DNA of 64,000 nucleotides from Alligator mississippiensis. Taxonomy: Eukaryota > Chordata > Crocodylia > Alligatoridae. The number at the start of each line of letters is the position of its first letter. Within the stretch, counting starts at the first letter, position 1. Where the stretch lies: the NCBI RefSeq assembly GCF_030867095.1, contig NC_081824.1, positions 252,651,956 through 252,715,955 on the forward strand. Direction: 5' to 3'. Position numbers and translations under genes: made by a program. This document shows, one piece after another, positions 15,201 through 24,640 of this stretch. The notes under the pieces are model-generated. The model did no database searches. It saw only the letters and a list, made by a program, of their open reading frames with translations, and was not told the origin of the DNA.

Positions 15201-18200
15201 GCACCTGTGGCATGACAGGAGGTGTGACTAGATCTTGCATTAGATCCCATTGCACATTTACCTGCACATGAAGAGGAGCCCCTAGTTCTAAAAGGAAACA
15301 TTTTAGCACTTAACCATAGGGCATACAGTTCCAGTAGCATCAATGTAACCCCACACACAGGAGCTCTCATTCCCATAGAGGAGCAGCTTTATCTGTTTAT
15401 TATTATTATTATAAGTTTATTACCAATATGTCAGTTTAAATCCACACATGAAGGAAGAAGCTTTTCTCATTCAGGCAAGGCCTACCTATCCTTCCCACAT
15501 AGTCTAGCCAAGAGTCTTACACCTGGGAACTTAAACACAGGCCTTTCTATCCCCATTAGGCATTTAATCAAGGAACCCAGGTTACAAATGCTTCAAGCAC
15601 ATGACCATTCCCAGGGGCTTCAGTAGGATTTGAAGGTGTTCAGCACTTCAGAAAATGTTCTTAGGCTCCTAAATATGGACCAAGAGCTCTCAGCTCCCCG
15701 AAATGTCCCCAGATGGGGTAAGGCCTGCAGGATGTTTTCAAGCAGATCCCCCTTTAAGGCCAACTGGAGCTGCACACATACAGAGCATGAGGAATCTGGT
15801 CCTTTGTTGTTTGCTACAGTAAAATCATTTAGCTCTCTTAGGAACATAATCGTTTACCCCACTCGCCAATTCTGTGATCCAGGAGGGGGTGGGGTACATC
15901 CTACCTGTGGGCCTTGTTCTGCAGGAGAAGAGATCTCTCCTGTTTCACAGTTCCTTGCTATTCATACACTGCCAGGGCTAGAAAGGACTGCCAGGGTATC
16001 TAGTTCGACCCCAGACACATGCACAGATTGCACAATTCGTCTTTTCTATTTATGGTACTTTTGGGGGGGGGGGGGGGCAGCTCCAAACCAGGTACAGCAG
16101 GCCCAATTCGCTCCACCATCCCATGAAACTTCACTGGCATCAGGGGAATTCCTTCTAGGGATGTACTAGGAACACTGTTTTCTAACCCCCAGGGGGGCTG
16201 ATCACCAGCCATGCCAGTCTCACTGCCCCATCTCTGACAGAGACCAGGGCCCAATATTTAAAAGGGGGCAACATCTCTCACTTTATGCATTTCCAAATGC
16301 TCCAGGTCACACGAGCAGCATTTAATGCTTCATGAAAGTGCTGGGATAGCTGCTTTGACTGTGTGGAATAGGCATGTTCACATCCCCCTGCCTCTGCAAA
16401 GGATAGGGATATAACATGGAAGCCCTTGCTGCATGTAACATATACTACTCAATTAACTGGGTAACCATGCAATAAATTTAGACCGGCCACACATGCAAAG
16501 TAAGACCAGCCACAAGTGCAAAGTAATTATTACATGATACAAATGACTATTCAGCTATAAAAAAAGAGCCAACCAGCTCTTATATAACAACCAGTTGTGT
16601 AACAACTCTATAGCTGGTTTCTATCCAGCTTTAACTGGAATGTGTAGCAGGGCCTGGAGAGACAACCTGGAGGAGGGAGAGTTTTACCAGGACAGAGCCT
16701 CCCTTCTCTACTGCAGGGTTTAATCCCAAAAAAGGATCCTCTGACTTTTATCAGGTTTTATTAGGATTCCTACTAACAACGCTGCCACCTGCTGTGACTC
16801 AGTGGATATCTGTATCCTCTCTCCCCATTGCCCTTCTGTACACCTATATTTATCTGCACTTCAGTCCCCTGTTCTCATGGGCATCCTTCACCCTTCCTTG
16901 CAGACCCAAGCAGAAGCAGATGGGCCAGGGGCTGCTGGCTCATACAGTCCCAGCATGCCAGATGGAGAGTGCAGTGCTGACGTACCTCCCTAGGAACCAG
17001 TTCTGGAGAAAGGACGCAACCTCCATCACAGGCAAATTCTGCACAGCTCCACTGCCAGTTGAGAACAGGTAAGCCACAGACATACCCCTCAGGCCCACTC
17101 CAGCAAAAGAGCCTTGCTGGCTGGTCTCATGGCATGATCTTTCACTCTTTGGGAATGTGCTGCTCCTCTGGAAAGTTCGAAGCTCCCCAGGAACTCAATG
17201 CATGCATTAAAGCCTGCCTCTGTATCTTCCCTGATTGTTGCTGGGTATAACATGCACCAGCAATGGAAGAGGAATTGAGGAAGGGCTGACATCCCACATA
17301 AGCTCCTGTGCCCACCCCAGTATAAGAATATGTGCTCACACACAATGGCAGGAGATGACTTATGATGAATATAGCCCATGATCTGAGCTAATGAGTCACT
17401 GCTTCTTGAATGGGCAAAAGTCTCTGGAAATCTCTGTCCTAGGCCAAATTATTTTCTACCCCTCACTTCCTTCACACTCACCCCATCATTGGAAGGAAAA
17501 AGGCTGCCACTCAAGCCAGATCTATTGCAGAGGGCCTTATTAATGCTGTCCAGAACTGTGGGCAAATGGCATCTGCACCAGCTTCTCCTTGGTTTTGTCC
17601 TCATTTGTGCTCTCTACCTGATCCTTTCCAGTTCCAGCTTCATTTTGAGAGGTTCTGGTCACCAGCATCTTTCATGATAGGGCCTTTATGTCTGAGAAGG
17701 CAGAAACCCCCCCTGGTCTCTCTGAAATCTATGGCGGTTCCTGACATTATGGCCCAGGGTAGCCATCTTGTGAAAAACAGCATTGTCAGTGCCAGAGAGC
17801 ATGAAACTGCTATCATCCAGCCTTAATTGACTTCTCCAAAGCAAGAGGAACAAAAAGCAAACCTTTCTCCCATTAAGGGAACTGAAGCTCTCTTCCCCAG
17901 TGACCATGCCCTACAACTGTATCTCACAGCCAGGAGAATAGATGCCCCTCATTTTAGGATCTAGCATTCCCACAGCTGCAGCACAAGTGGGGAAGCCTTT
18001 TCCCCCGCAGGCCCATAGGCAAGGACTAAGCACTATTAATGTGACCCCTGAGTCCTAGAGCATGAAAACTGTCTCCCTGGAAATAAAATCCCTCAAGGCA
18101 CTCCAACTCATCCTGTACACACACATACACACCAAGTCACAGAAAAGTCAAACTGGAAGGGACCTCCAGGGGTCATCCAGTCCAACCTCCTCCCTGAGGC

Positions 18201-19535
18201 AGGATCAACCCTATCCAAACCATCCTATACAAATCCATAATCTAAACTTTTCTTAAAACTATCGTCAACCCTGACACAATACAAGATATGACATCCTAAC
18301 CTGCCACAGTAAAGCAGGGGGACCACAGCAGCCAATGTCCTGCTTCTGTAAACAGTTGTTAATATACACTCAAGAGGTCCAGAGTAGAGGGCCATGCCCC
18401 CCGCTACAAAGGAAGGCAATCCCCTCCCCTCCAGTCCATACCAATCCGACCATGGGGTAAAATTCCTTTCTGACCCCCAATATGGTAAATGATATCACTC
18501 TGAGCAGATGGGCAAGACCCTCTAGCCAGGAACCTCTGACTTTAAGTCCCAGTAGGAGCATTGACATACCCCAGTCAAAATCCCCAGCCTTGGCTGTAGC
18601 CATCACCTCTGAGGGAGGGTTAAAAACATCCTGACATATGTGGCAGAGGAAGACATCTACATACACACACCCCTTGCAAGGAAGGCTGGACACAAAGGTG
18701 CATTCCCCGGCATGCAGAGGAGCCCAGGAAGCAGTGAGCTTCCCAAAGCTGCTATTTCTCTGGTGCTCCTACTCAGTGGTGTGCCCAAGTGGCCCACACT
18801 GGCCTATCCCCATAGATGGATTCATGCGGGGTGCATGGTGGGGAGGGGTGCTCAGCAACACCCTTCTTCAGCTGTGTAGTGCAGTGCGCATGCGCTTGTC
18901 ATATTGTTCTCAAAACCAGGCCACGAATGCTGCCTCTACCCACCCACCCAAATTTGGTGGCAGGGGAAAAGGGGGCAGTAAGCAATAGCAGGGCTCAGCC
19001 CCTGGGTTCCAGAGCCACAGCAAGCCTGCATGGCCTTGCTGTCATGTGGTCTGGCAGCAGCTACAGGAATGAGTCAGGGAGGACAAGGAGCTCACCATAT
19101 GTGCTGCACATCCCACTGGGAGGTATGGTTTTACCCCCTTTGAATCTGCCTTAGCCACATCACCCGTCTACACTTGGATGCCCTCTCAAAGCCAAACTCC
19201 AACTTTTCAAGGCACTGGAACACAAGGCCAATTCATTACGTCCCAACATGGCAACTCCTGTAAAAACTTTCTACCACAAAAGAGACCGGAGATGCCTCTG
19301 GGACATAGAGCTGTCCCTCAGAGGTGCAAGGTCAGGCTGGCGGTCACCCACTGCCCTCCTGGGCAGTTCCCCATGAGACATGTTGATAGAAGCATCAATT
19401 CCTCCTCAGCTTTCTACAATTTACCTAAACCTTTTGTACTCCTCTCACAGTGAAAAGATGTTTTGCCTGTCTCAGAACCTGACACTGACAGGAAAAAAAG
19501 GCCTTCTGCACGACCTGGCAATCGCCTGTCTGTAG
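991..19535 (+). CDS. PLA1A: PLA1A, secreted phosphatidylserine-type phospholipase A1 (11 exons)
   Basis: The joined coding exons are 991-1060, 3256-3454, 5064-5241, 6367-6475, 7769-7870, 8608-8691, 11151-11318, 12107-12196, 13160-13268, 16904-17068 and 19451-19535. Together they give 1359 nt and 452 aa; human PLA1A has 456 aa. All introns are GT-AG and all phases join. The enzyme hydrolyses the sn-1 acyl chain of phosphatidylserine outside the cell, giving lysophosphatidylserine (family knowledge). Seen here: a signal peptide (residues 1 to about 23), an HGF oxyanion loop near residues 87-89, the nucleophile elbow GVSLG with Ser164, GLDPAGP with Asp188, and CDHMRAV with His256, which together make the expected Ser-Asp-His triad. 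A C-terminal PLAT-like region follows from about residue 325. Exon count and residue alignment to human PLA1A (for example [10 protein letters not shown] and [10 protein letters not shown]) make the call firm. The gene converges on POPDC2, as in mammals. Confidence 0.97.
3210..3255 (+). repeat. G-run plus (TC)n tract used as the PLA1A exon 2 acceptor
   Basis: A run of eight G (3210-3217) is followed by about 15-16 TC units (3219-3249) and then tttctag. The AG at 3254-3255 is the exon 2 splice acceptor, so a microsatellite serves as the polypyrimidine tract. Confidence 0.9.
3256..3454 (+). CDS. PLA1A: PLA1A coding exon 2
   Basis: Encodes residues 24 to 90, from [13 protein letters not shown] to KILIHGF. 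It carries N-glycosylation sequons (NIS, NSS, NTS), the CSDF and NPSCGQL cysteine region and the HGF oxyanion motif. The donor is CAG|gtgaga, phase 2. Confidence 0.95.
4632..4815 (-). mobile_element. CR1 LINE 3' fragment
   Basis: The left edge has the CR1 3' tail in reverse (atttcatagatttcatagac, then ggggctggaagggacctt). The body gives the usual CR1 tail text down to ttgcaccacctctgttccag. It is a 5'-truncated copy in PLA1A intron 2. Confidence 0.85.
5064..5241 (+). CDS. PLA1A: PLA1A coding exon 3
   Basis: Encodes residues 90 to 149 ([12 protein letters not shown] to HLIEKLL), matching the human [12 protein letters not shown] segment. It includes VIAVDW, the conserved beta-strand of the lipase core. 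The acceptor is caccag|A and the donor CTG|gtaggt, phase 0. Confidence 0.95.
6367..6475 (+). CDS. PLA1A: PLA1A coding exon 4 (catalytic serine)
   Basis: Encodes residues 150 to 186 and contains [18 protein letters not shown]. The GxSxG nucleophile elbow places the catalytic Ser at 164. The acceptor is ctcag|GCA and the donor ACAG|gtactg, phase 1. Confidence 0.96.
7769..7870 (+). CDS. PLA1A: PLA1A coding exon 5 (catalytic aspartate)
   Basis: Encodes residues 186 to 220: [20 protein letters not shown] and then [14 protein letters not shown]. Asp188 in GLDPAG is the catalytic aspartate of the family. The acceptor is tacag|GG and the donor GACA|gtaatc, phase 1. Confidence 0.96.
8400..8590. repeat. 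Old MIR/CORE-SINE-like repeat
   Basis: The text runs aagctctttacagacattta, then cattcccatttcaaataag, then ggctcagcgacttag, then a worn tail with atcaggactagaatctcatt. This is the order of the common amniote SINE tail. Age and class are judged by eye. Confidence 0.45.
8608..8691 (+). CDS. PLA1A: PLA1A coding exon 6
   Basis: Encodes residues 220 to 248 ([20 protein letters not shown] and then QPGCPQFLG), matching human GHVDYFVNGGQDQPGCP. The Cys of QPGCP borders the short lid region of this lipase branch. The acceptor is tttcag|A and the donor TTGG|gtaaga, phase 1. Confidence 0.96.
9447..10445 (-). mobile_element. CR1 LINE, 5'-truncated, reverse transcriptase C-terminal half
   Basis: The left edge is a reversed CR1 tail (attcatagattcatagatg, then gggtcggaagggacct). 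On the minus strand the body reads CR1 ORF2 from the [20 protein letters not shown] region through [12 protein letters not shown] (the ADD catalytic motif), CKVLHLG and [20 protein letters not shown]. At least one stop or shift separates the RT frame (9869-10441) from the C-terminal frame (9539-9808). It is a dead copy in PLA1A intron 6. Confidence 0.92.
11151..11318 (+). CDS. PLA1A: PLA1A coding exon 7 (catalytic histidine)
   Basis: Encodes residues 248 to 304: [20 protein letters not shown] and on to [13 protein letters not shown]. His256 in CDHMRAV is the catalytic histidine. Many cysteines here match human PLA1A. The acceptor is atttcag|GC and the donor ATAG|gtaagg, phase 1. Confidence 0.96.
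12107..12196 (+). CDS. PLA1A: PLA1A coding exon 8
   Basis: Encodes residues 304 to 334 ([20 protein letters not shown] and then [10 protein letters not shown]). Human has [20 protein letters not shown] at this place. The acceptor is ccatag|GT and the donor TGCA|gtaagt, phase 1. Confidence 0.95.
13160..13268 (+). CDS. PLA1A: PLA1A coding exon 9
   Basis: Encodes residues 334 to 370 ([20 protein letters not shown] and then [16 protein letters not shown]), the start of the PLAT-like C-terminal beta region. The acceptor is cgctcag|TG and the donor CCAT|gtgagt, phase 2. Confidence 0.94.
14487..14660. repeat. Unclassified interspersed repeat, copy A
   Basis: It shares an ordered set of words with 16447-16655: caatta(g/a)ctgg, gtgcaaagta, cagct(g/a)ta, ctatagctggt(t/tt) or catagctggtt, atccaacttcag or atccagctttaa, and tgtagcagggt or tgtagcagggc. 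Both copies are in PLA1A intron 9 in the same orientation. I cannot name the family. Confidence 0.5.
14830..15110. repeat. Degenerate GC-rich tandem repeat
   Basis: The word ggggctgggagatcac begins at 14877 and again at 14993, a period of about 116 bp, with further worn matches on both sides (CTGCAG/CAGCTG-rich units). No gene is supported; the frames across it are chance openings. Confidence 0.5.
16073..16087 (+). repeat. Poly-G run of 15
   Basis: A run of 15 G in PLA1A intron 9. Similar homopolymers are the C-runs at 23054-23068 (15) and 28393-28415 (23). Lengths should be treated with care because such runs are error-prone in sequencing. Confidence 0.9.
16447..16655. repeat. Unclassified interspersed repeat, copy B
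   Basis: Second copy of the family at 14487-14660, with the same word order and extra sequence inside (a duplicated ccac.tgcaaagta block). It lies just upstream of PLA1A exon 10. Confidence 0.5.
16904..17068 (+). CDS. PLA1A: PLA1A coding exon 10
   Basis: Encodes residues 370 to 425 ([20 protein letters not shown] and on to [17 protein letters not shown]). Human has PKQQRYGKGIIAHATPQCQ and IIGKFCTALLPV. The acceptor is ttgcag|A and the donor AACAG|gtaagc, phase 2. Confidence 0.95.
18130..18620 (-). mobile_element. Old CR1-like LINE 3' region
   Basis: The reversed tail reads aactggaagggacctccagg, then tcatccagtccaacctcctc, followed by a long untranslated-type stretch with aattcctttctgacccccaa and atgggcaagaccctctagcc, known from older sauropsid CR1 tails. 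The 24.0-24.6 kb copy is its relative. It lies in the last PLA1A intron. Confidence 0.7.
19451..19535 (+). CDS. PLA1A: PLA1A terminal coding exon 11
   Basis: Encodes [20 protein letters not shown] and DLAIACL, then TAG at 19533-19535. Human ends EKMVCL...DLKIACV. The acceptor is ctcacag|T and the split codon AG|T gives Ser425. The 3' UTR follows; a weak attaaa at about 19918 is the only poly(A)-like signal noticed. Confidence 0.94.
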
Positions 19536-19799
19536 GACAAGACCTGGAGCACACCAAGTGCACTGGCATAGGGAGATGCACTCTGAAACGTGTTCTTTTT
19601 TTCTGCTTCTGGGTAGCATTTCCTCGAAAAAGGACGGAACTGGATGCAGTCTTCATCTCCTGCCTTGGGGTAGAAGGACTGACCGTGCTAAAACAGAATC
19701 ATGTGCATACAAGGAAAAGCAAAACTTTAAAAGATTACAGAAGTAGTTTGGGAGTCCAGACTCCTGGATTCTAGGCCCAGCTCTGCAAGTGAGTGTGTG

Positions 19800-19960
19800 T
19801 AGCCTTAGCTTAGTCACTTAAACTCAGTTTCCCTTTCTGTAAAATAGGATAGTAACATCTTGCAAGGGGATCACAAGGGTGAAAGGACTGGTTCATTAAA
19901 ATGCTCTGAGATCTTCACATTAAAGGTTCTAGGTAAGCAAAGTATTATTTTTATTAACAA
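19800..19960 (+). repeat. MIR-like SINE
   Basis: It has the typical MIR core and tail order: tagtcacttaaactcagttt, ccctttctgtaaaatagg, a g-rich block, then atgctctgagatcttcac and an AT-rich end. It lies just past the PLA1A stop and could be inside the 3' UTR. Confidence 0.6.
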
Positions 19961-20012
19961 AGGCTTAAGGCTCAGAATTTCATGAGCAGGAAAACATATC
20001 ATAGTAACACTA

Positions 20013-20042
20013 ACACACACACACATACACACACACACACAC
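20013..20042. repeat. (AC)n microsatellite
   Basis: A run of AC units with one T interruption, downstream of PLA1A. Confidence 0.9.
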
Positions 20043-23000
20043 TACTAGTTCAATCTAAAGACACATATAGAATTTGAGACCCTTTCGATCTCATGAGTGG
20101 CTCTACCATCCATTTATCACGTTTCCCCTTCACATGACAAGACTCCATGAGCTTTCCCAACTTCCAAATTAGGCTCTTTTAGGTCAGCTCAAAGTCAGAT
20201 AAAACACACTGCGGTGATAGAGCAATATCCCTCTTTTAAGCTGGTGTCAATCGCTCCACAAGATACATAGCAATGGAGATTCAGGCTCATCATACACATC
20301 ATACCTGGAGATCCATGGCAACACAGAATGGTGTTTCAAGCTCCGAGACTGTAAAAGGATGAAAAGGGCTGTATGGAAGCTCTAATGTGGGGGACAGACA
20401 CAAATGTCTCTCCCCTTGTTCACCCCATCTCATTGATCCTGTGAGCCATATATGAATTTTCTGAGTAAAGAAAGTAAAGTGTTGCTACCTTTTCTATCCC
20501 TAAACCCATGCACCTCAGTGCACAGATCCCTAGATTCACTGGATGAAACCAGCAGAAGGGACATGCAGAGGCTTCCTCAGGCTTGGCGAGGTTTTTTTCA
20601 CTTGTCACCAAGGAAGGATCCTGTCAATTCTATTTCGGTCAAAGTGGGTGGCTGCAAGGACCTATACAAGGCTCTCCTTCCCTCTAGTCCTTACCCTTCC
20701 CCAAGTTCTCCATTTTGGCCATTTGCAAGGCAGCTGGCTAGCATACTAACTAGGGGGAGGCTACAGGAGTTTCCTTCTACCGAGGACAATTATATTTGGT
20801 GCCCCAAATACACATTTTTAAGAGGAAGTGCCTTGGAGGGCATCTTGAGAAATACAGCAGGCCTCAAAGGTACCAAAAGTCTACCCAAGCATAGAAAGCC
20901 ACCTCAGAGAGATTTATTTGATTAGGGGAGCCATCCCTATAGATACAACCCAACTTATCAAGTCTGGTGGCTCCAAGAGCTGCATAGTTCCCTTGTGCTG
21001 ATCAGAAGCCTTTACACCCTTCCTAAAAGGACACTAACAGCTACCCCAGAGAAGCCTCCTAGCTGTACAGCAAGCAGCAGCAGCAGTGAATGACTTCTGT
21101 TTGGGGAACCATGCAGCAGGGCTGTGGCAGAGGAAACTACAATGCAGTGGCCCTGCACTAGTGCTGTGGTAGAGGGGCAGCTGTCTGAGCTGCAGGTCCC
21201 TTCACAGCAGCTGTGTGCACCCCTTTTTAAGTGGCCCTGGCTGAGTTTTTCAGGAGCTCAGAATCACCAGGTCACAGGCCTGACCCTAGCCAGACCAGAA
21301 CACCAGTATATGAGCCTCTTGTAGAAGCAGCACAGAGCTGCTGGATCTGCCTCTGCATCTTGGTGGTAGGGGGCATTATGCCTGCAATGTGGCCCCACTG
21401 CACCCTCCTAGCTTAAAGAGGCCCACAGTGACTAATGCTGTCATCACTCCACACAAGCCACCAGCAGATGAAAGCGCTGGGCGTGTCTGCAGCACAACTT
21501 TAGTCACTACTATAGTTACAAGGTGCCTTCCACTTCCACAGTGGTTTGAGTTCAAACACTGCACCTTCTTTGCTGCTTCTTTCTGACCTCACTGATCCTT
21601 CTGGGAGGGCTTATCTTGATCAAACCTCTCCTCTGTCTTCATGTGCACCCAGGTGGGCAACAAAATCCAGCTCAGGTTCCTTCCATAGAGCTGTATTCAC
21701 ATTCTCGCTTCAAAAGGGATACAAATCCATTTTGGGTTCTTCCTCCTTCCAAGGCTGCACCCAGAATCCATTCCAGGAGGGCACAGAAATCATATCCCAA
21801 GTCTTCTCTTCCTTCATGTTACAAGTGCATTGGCCAAAAGACCCAAACTTTCCTGTGTATCAGAAACTGCTAGATTGTCATGGCCTGGCTGTGGTTGTCA
21901 GAAATGGAAAGAGGCAAGTCCTGGACATGGAATTATAGTAAGTCTAAGAGGACTAGCTGCCACAGTATAATATTGAAAGAAACCTGGACACAACTCCACC
22001 CTCCATGTGCATGAGGTCTAACACTGTTAGGTCTTTCCCATTTCCCCACTTCCAGAGACAACACAAAAATCTTTTGAAAAAGGGATCTTGCCCTTCAAGC
22101 CCACAAACCACAGTGCTTCATCCCTGTCATTAACTGGTGCCCTCAGATCCAAAGAGCATATAGACTCTGTGAACAGGTTGACACTGCTCTCTCTCCAACA
22201 GTTTTAATGTACCTGATTACAAGAGCGGTTGACACACCATTGAGTTGAGGGATTAGAATATAAAAATGAACACACACAGACATCTCTGGTGCCACTGCCT
22301 GTGAACAGAAGGCAGGGTGGAAAGTGTCCAGGGGGGTGGGTAGCTCACACTTCAGTCTCATGCATGTACCTCGTGTTTGTAGCTATGTGCATGTGTGGCA
22401 TACCCGTGTGACCAGCTTGGTGCATGTTAGTGTCTTTCTGATTAGAGGTGTGTGCACACACGTGCGTGCAAGTCTCCATGATCAAAACCAGCTGTTGTTC
22501 CCTAGAGTTCTGGGGTCTGGGTGGGAGCCAGAGGGGCTCGTCCTTTGAAGAGAACTCTGGGATAACTCCGAAGAAGGTTTCCAGAAGCTGCAGCAGGGAA
22601 AAAGGAAGGTGGAGGTAAGGGGGTGGAAAAAAGAAGCCACTATTATTACAACCACAGTTCTTAGCCATTTGTCAAACTCTTCCCCTGACAATGAAAACCG
22701 ATGCCACTCAAATCAGTTTGCAAAATCCACATCAGTCACACAACAAGAAACCAGAGGTCTGGGGAATGCATGCATGCACAGTTCTACAACAGCAACAACT
22801 GCAGCTGATCATGAGCACCTTCAGCATTGCGTTCCCTTAGGCCCAGTTCTCATCGCTTTGCCCCTCTGTGCCTTTCTTTTTCAGACTAGCACAAAGAGGG
22901 TGTAAAATGCTTTCTGGGAACTATAAACCCCCAAGGCAAGCTGTGCAAATATAAACAATCACATTAGGTGCATGAGGATGAAAGGGGCAAGGCCTAGTGG

Positions 23001-24002
23001 GCAAAACACCAATACCCACTAACAAGGTAGCCTGAGTAGTTCAAGTTCCCCCTCCCCCCCCCCCCCCCAGCTTCTCTCAGTCACAAACTAGAACAAATGC
23101 AAAATGGAAGGGAAATCATAGGATTTTGGTAAGAAAGCTGAATTCAGTTTCCTAGAAACTATTCTAGGCAGAAGTACATGGGTGAAATGTCTGAAAATTA
23201 TGCAAAATCTTTGGATTGTGTATTTTAAACAAGCCATCTGAATGTTACCAAGGCCCCTCTCAGACAGCTGGTGAAAGGATATTTTCTCTCTTGGATTATC
23301 ACTGTTTATACTGCTCTTAGCCAATTTTATTTCCTGATGTGCCATAGGGTGGATTGGATTGTCCCCTTTCACATGACTAAATTCAAGCTGGGAATCAGAG
23401 GATAAAACAAGAGAATAATTTGCCTCTCAACAGCACTTCTAACACCCAAGGATCCCAAAGCCTCTTTATAAACTATAGGTTAAAGAATATCACATAGCAC
23501 TGAAACTTAGCATGTTTGTAACACTACACAGTTGTTCCATCCCAGTTTAGAAAAAGGAAATGAAACCACATGTTACACAAAGGGGGAATTTAGGAAGGCA
23601 GTGTGTAGGCTGGCAACAAAGCTGAGGTTAGGACCCTCTGAAAGGGAAAGCCCCAGGGGATCTCTAATGACACAAACAGGATCTCAATGATACGTTGCTT
23701 GAGATGACGACACCCCAGAAACACACCACACTGTGTTTGTGTGAAACTCCCTTGTTTTCTATTGCTAATTGTTATGAAGATTATTACATAGCAGAGGGTT
23801 CCCTGGTTTTCTACTGCTAAATGTTATGCAAATTATTATGCTGCAGAGAGTTCCCAAACTGTAGTGCTGTTGATGTACAGAGCATGTGCAGGTGAGCTCT
23901 GAATATGAAGCTGGCTGGACAGAAGGTGCTGCTGCTGCTCCTTATTTCCAGCTAAATAGTATTAAGGGGCTTTTAGCTTCCAGTAAATATTTTCCAAATG
24001 CA
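20043..24002. other. Intergenic stretch, no gene supported
   Basis: This is the space between the convergent PLA1A and POPDC2. It contains a 15-C run at 23054 and a worn repeat near 23420-23640 (cacttctaacacccaaggat). Open frames here, such as 20452-20925, show no recognisable domain and no splice or synteny support. Confidence 0.5.
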
Positions 24003-24640
24003 ACCCTTCCTCATAAGGCAAGATCATCCTTATGCAAACCATCCCATACAAGTCCTTGTCTAACCTATTCCTATAACCAGGGTTTGAATTACAGGGGGAG
24101 CTCAGGGGGCCTAAGACCCCCTCCCCCTCATAAGAGACTAGAGCCCTCCTCGCAGGGTGGTCAGCCCCCCCTTCCCCCTCACTCCCCCACAACAGCCCAG
24201 AGCCCATGTGCCACTGCACACAGCCCCTGGCCCACCCCGCACTTTTCTAAGAAGCCCAGGAGGTGGCAGCTCCTAGCTGCCACCGCCACTGGGCCCAGCC
24301 CCGCAGTACTGGCAGAGACCAGTGCAAACAACTCCAACCCTGGCCAATTTTTTTTTGCAGACCACCCCCCACTCCCCAAGTGTAATTCAAACCCTGCCTA
24401 AACCTATGTATAAACCCTGCTACACAGCTACAAGGCATTGTTCCCAAAGACACCAAAAGCACCTCAAGCTGCCACCAATAAAGCAGGGGGATGAGGATAG
24501 TCAGTGTCCTGCCAATGCAAGGGTTGTTAAAATGCATGCAAGAAAGAGGACCATACCTCCACTACAGAGGAAGGCAACCCTCCCCCGGCCCCCACTTTCT
24601 GTGGCTGAGAATGGCAGAGGAGGTGGTTTATACTCCAGTG
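24003..24640 (-). mobile_element. Old CR1-like LINE copy, split by a hAT insertion
   Basis: The two halves (24003-24077 and 24397-24640) match the order of the 18.2-18.43 kb copy: aaccatcc(t/c)atacaa, then a worn stretch, then aataaagcaggggg or taaagcaggggg, cagtgtcctgccaatg or cagccaatgtcctgctt, and aaggaaggcaa or gaggaaggcaa. The intervening 319 bp is absent from the 18-kb copy. Confidence 0.65.
24078..24396. mobile_element. Non-autonomous hAT element nested in CR1
   Basis: The left end CAGGGTTTGAATTACA and the right end TGTAATTCAAACCCTG are perfect 16-bp inverted repeats. The flanking 8-mers cctataac and cctaaacc agree at 6 of 8. The interior is C-rich and non-coding. The empty site is seen in the related 18-kb copy, so the boundaries are well supported. 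Confidence 0.85.

Noticed and set aside
15630-16169. 179-aa open frame in PLA1A intron 9
   Set aside because: No domain, crosses a poly-G run, and lies between well-phased PLA1A exons 9 and 10.
23886-24401. 171-aa open frame
   Set aside because: It crosses the boundary between an old CR1 copy and the nested hAT element; composition is Pro/Ser-rich by chance.
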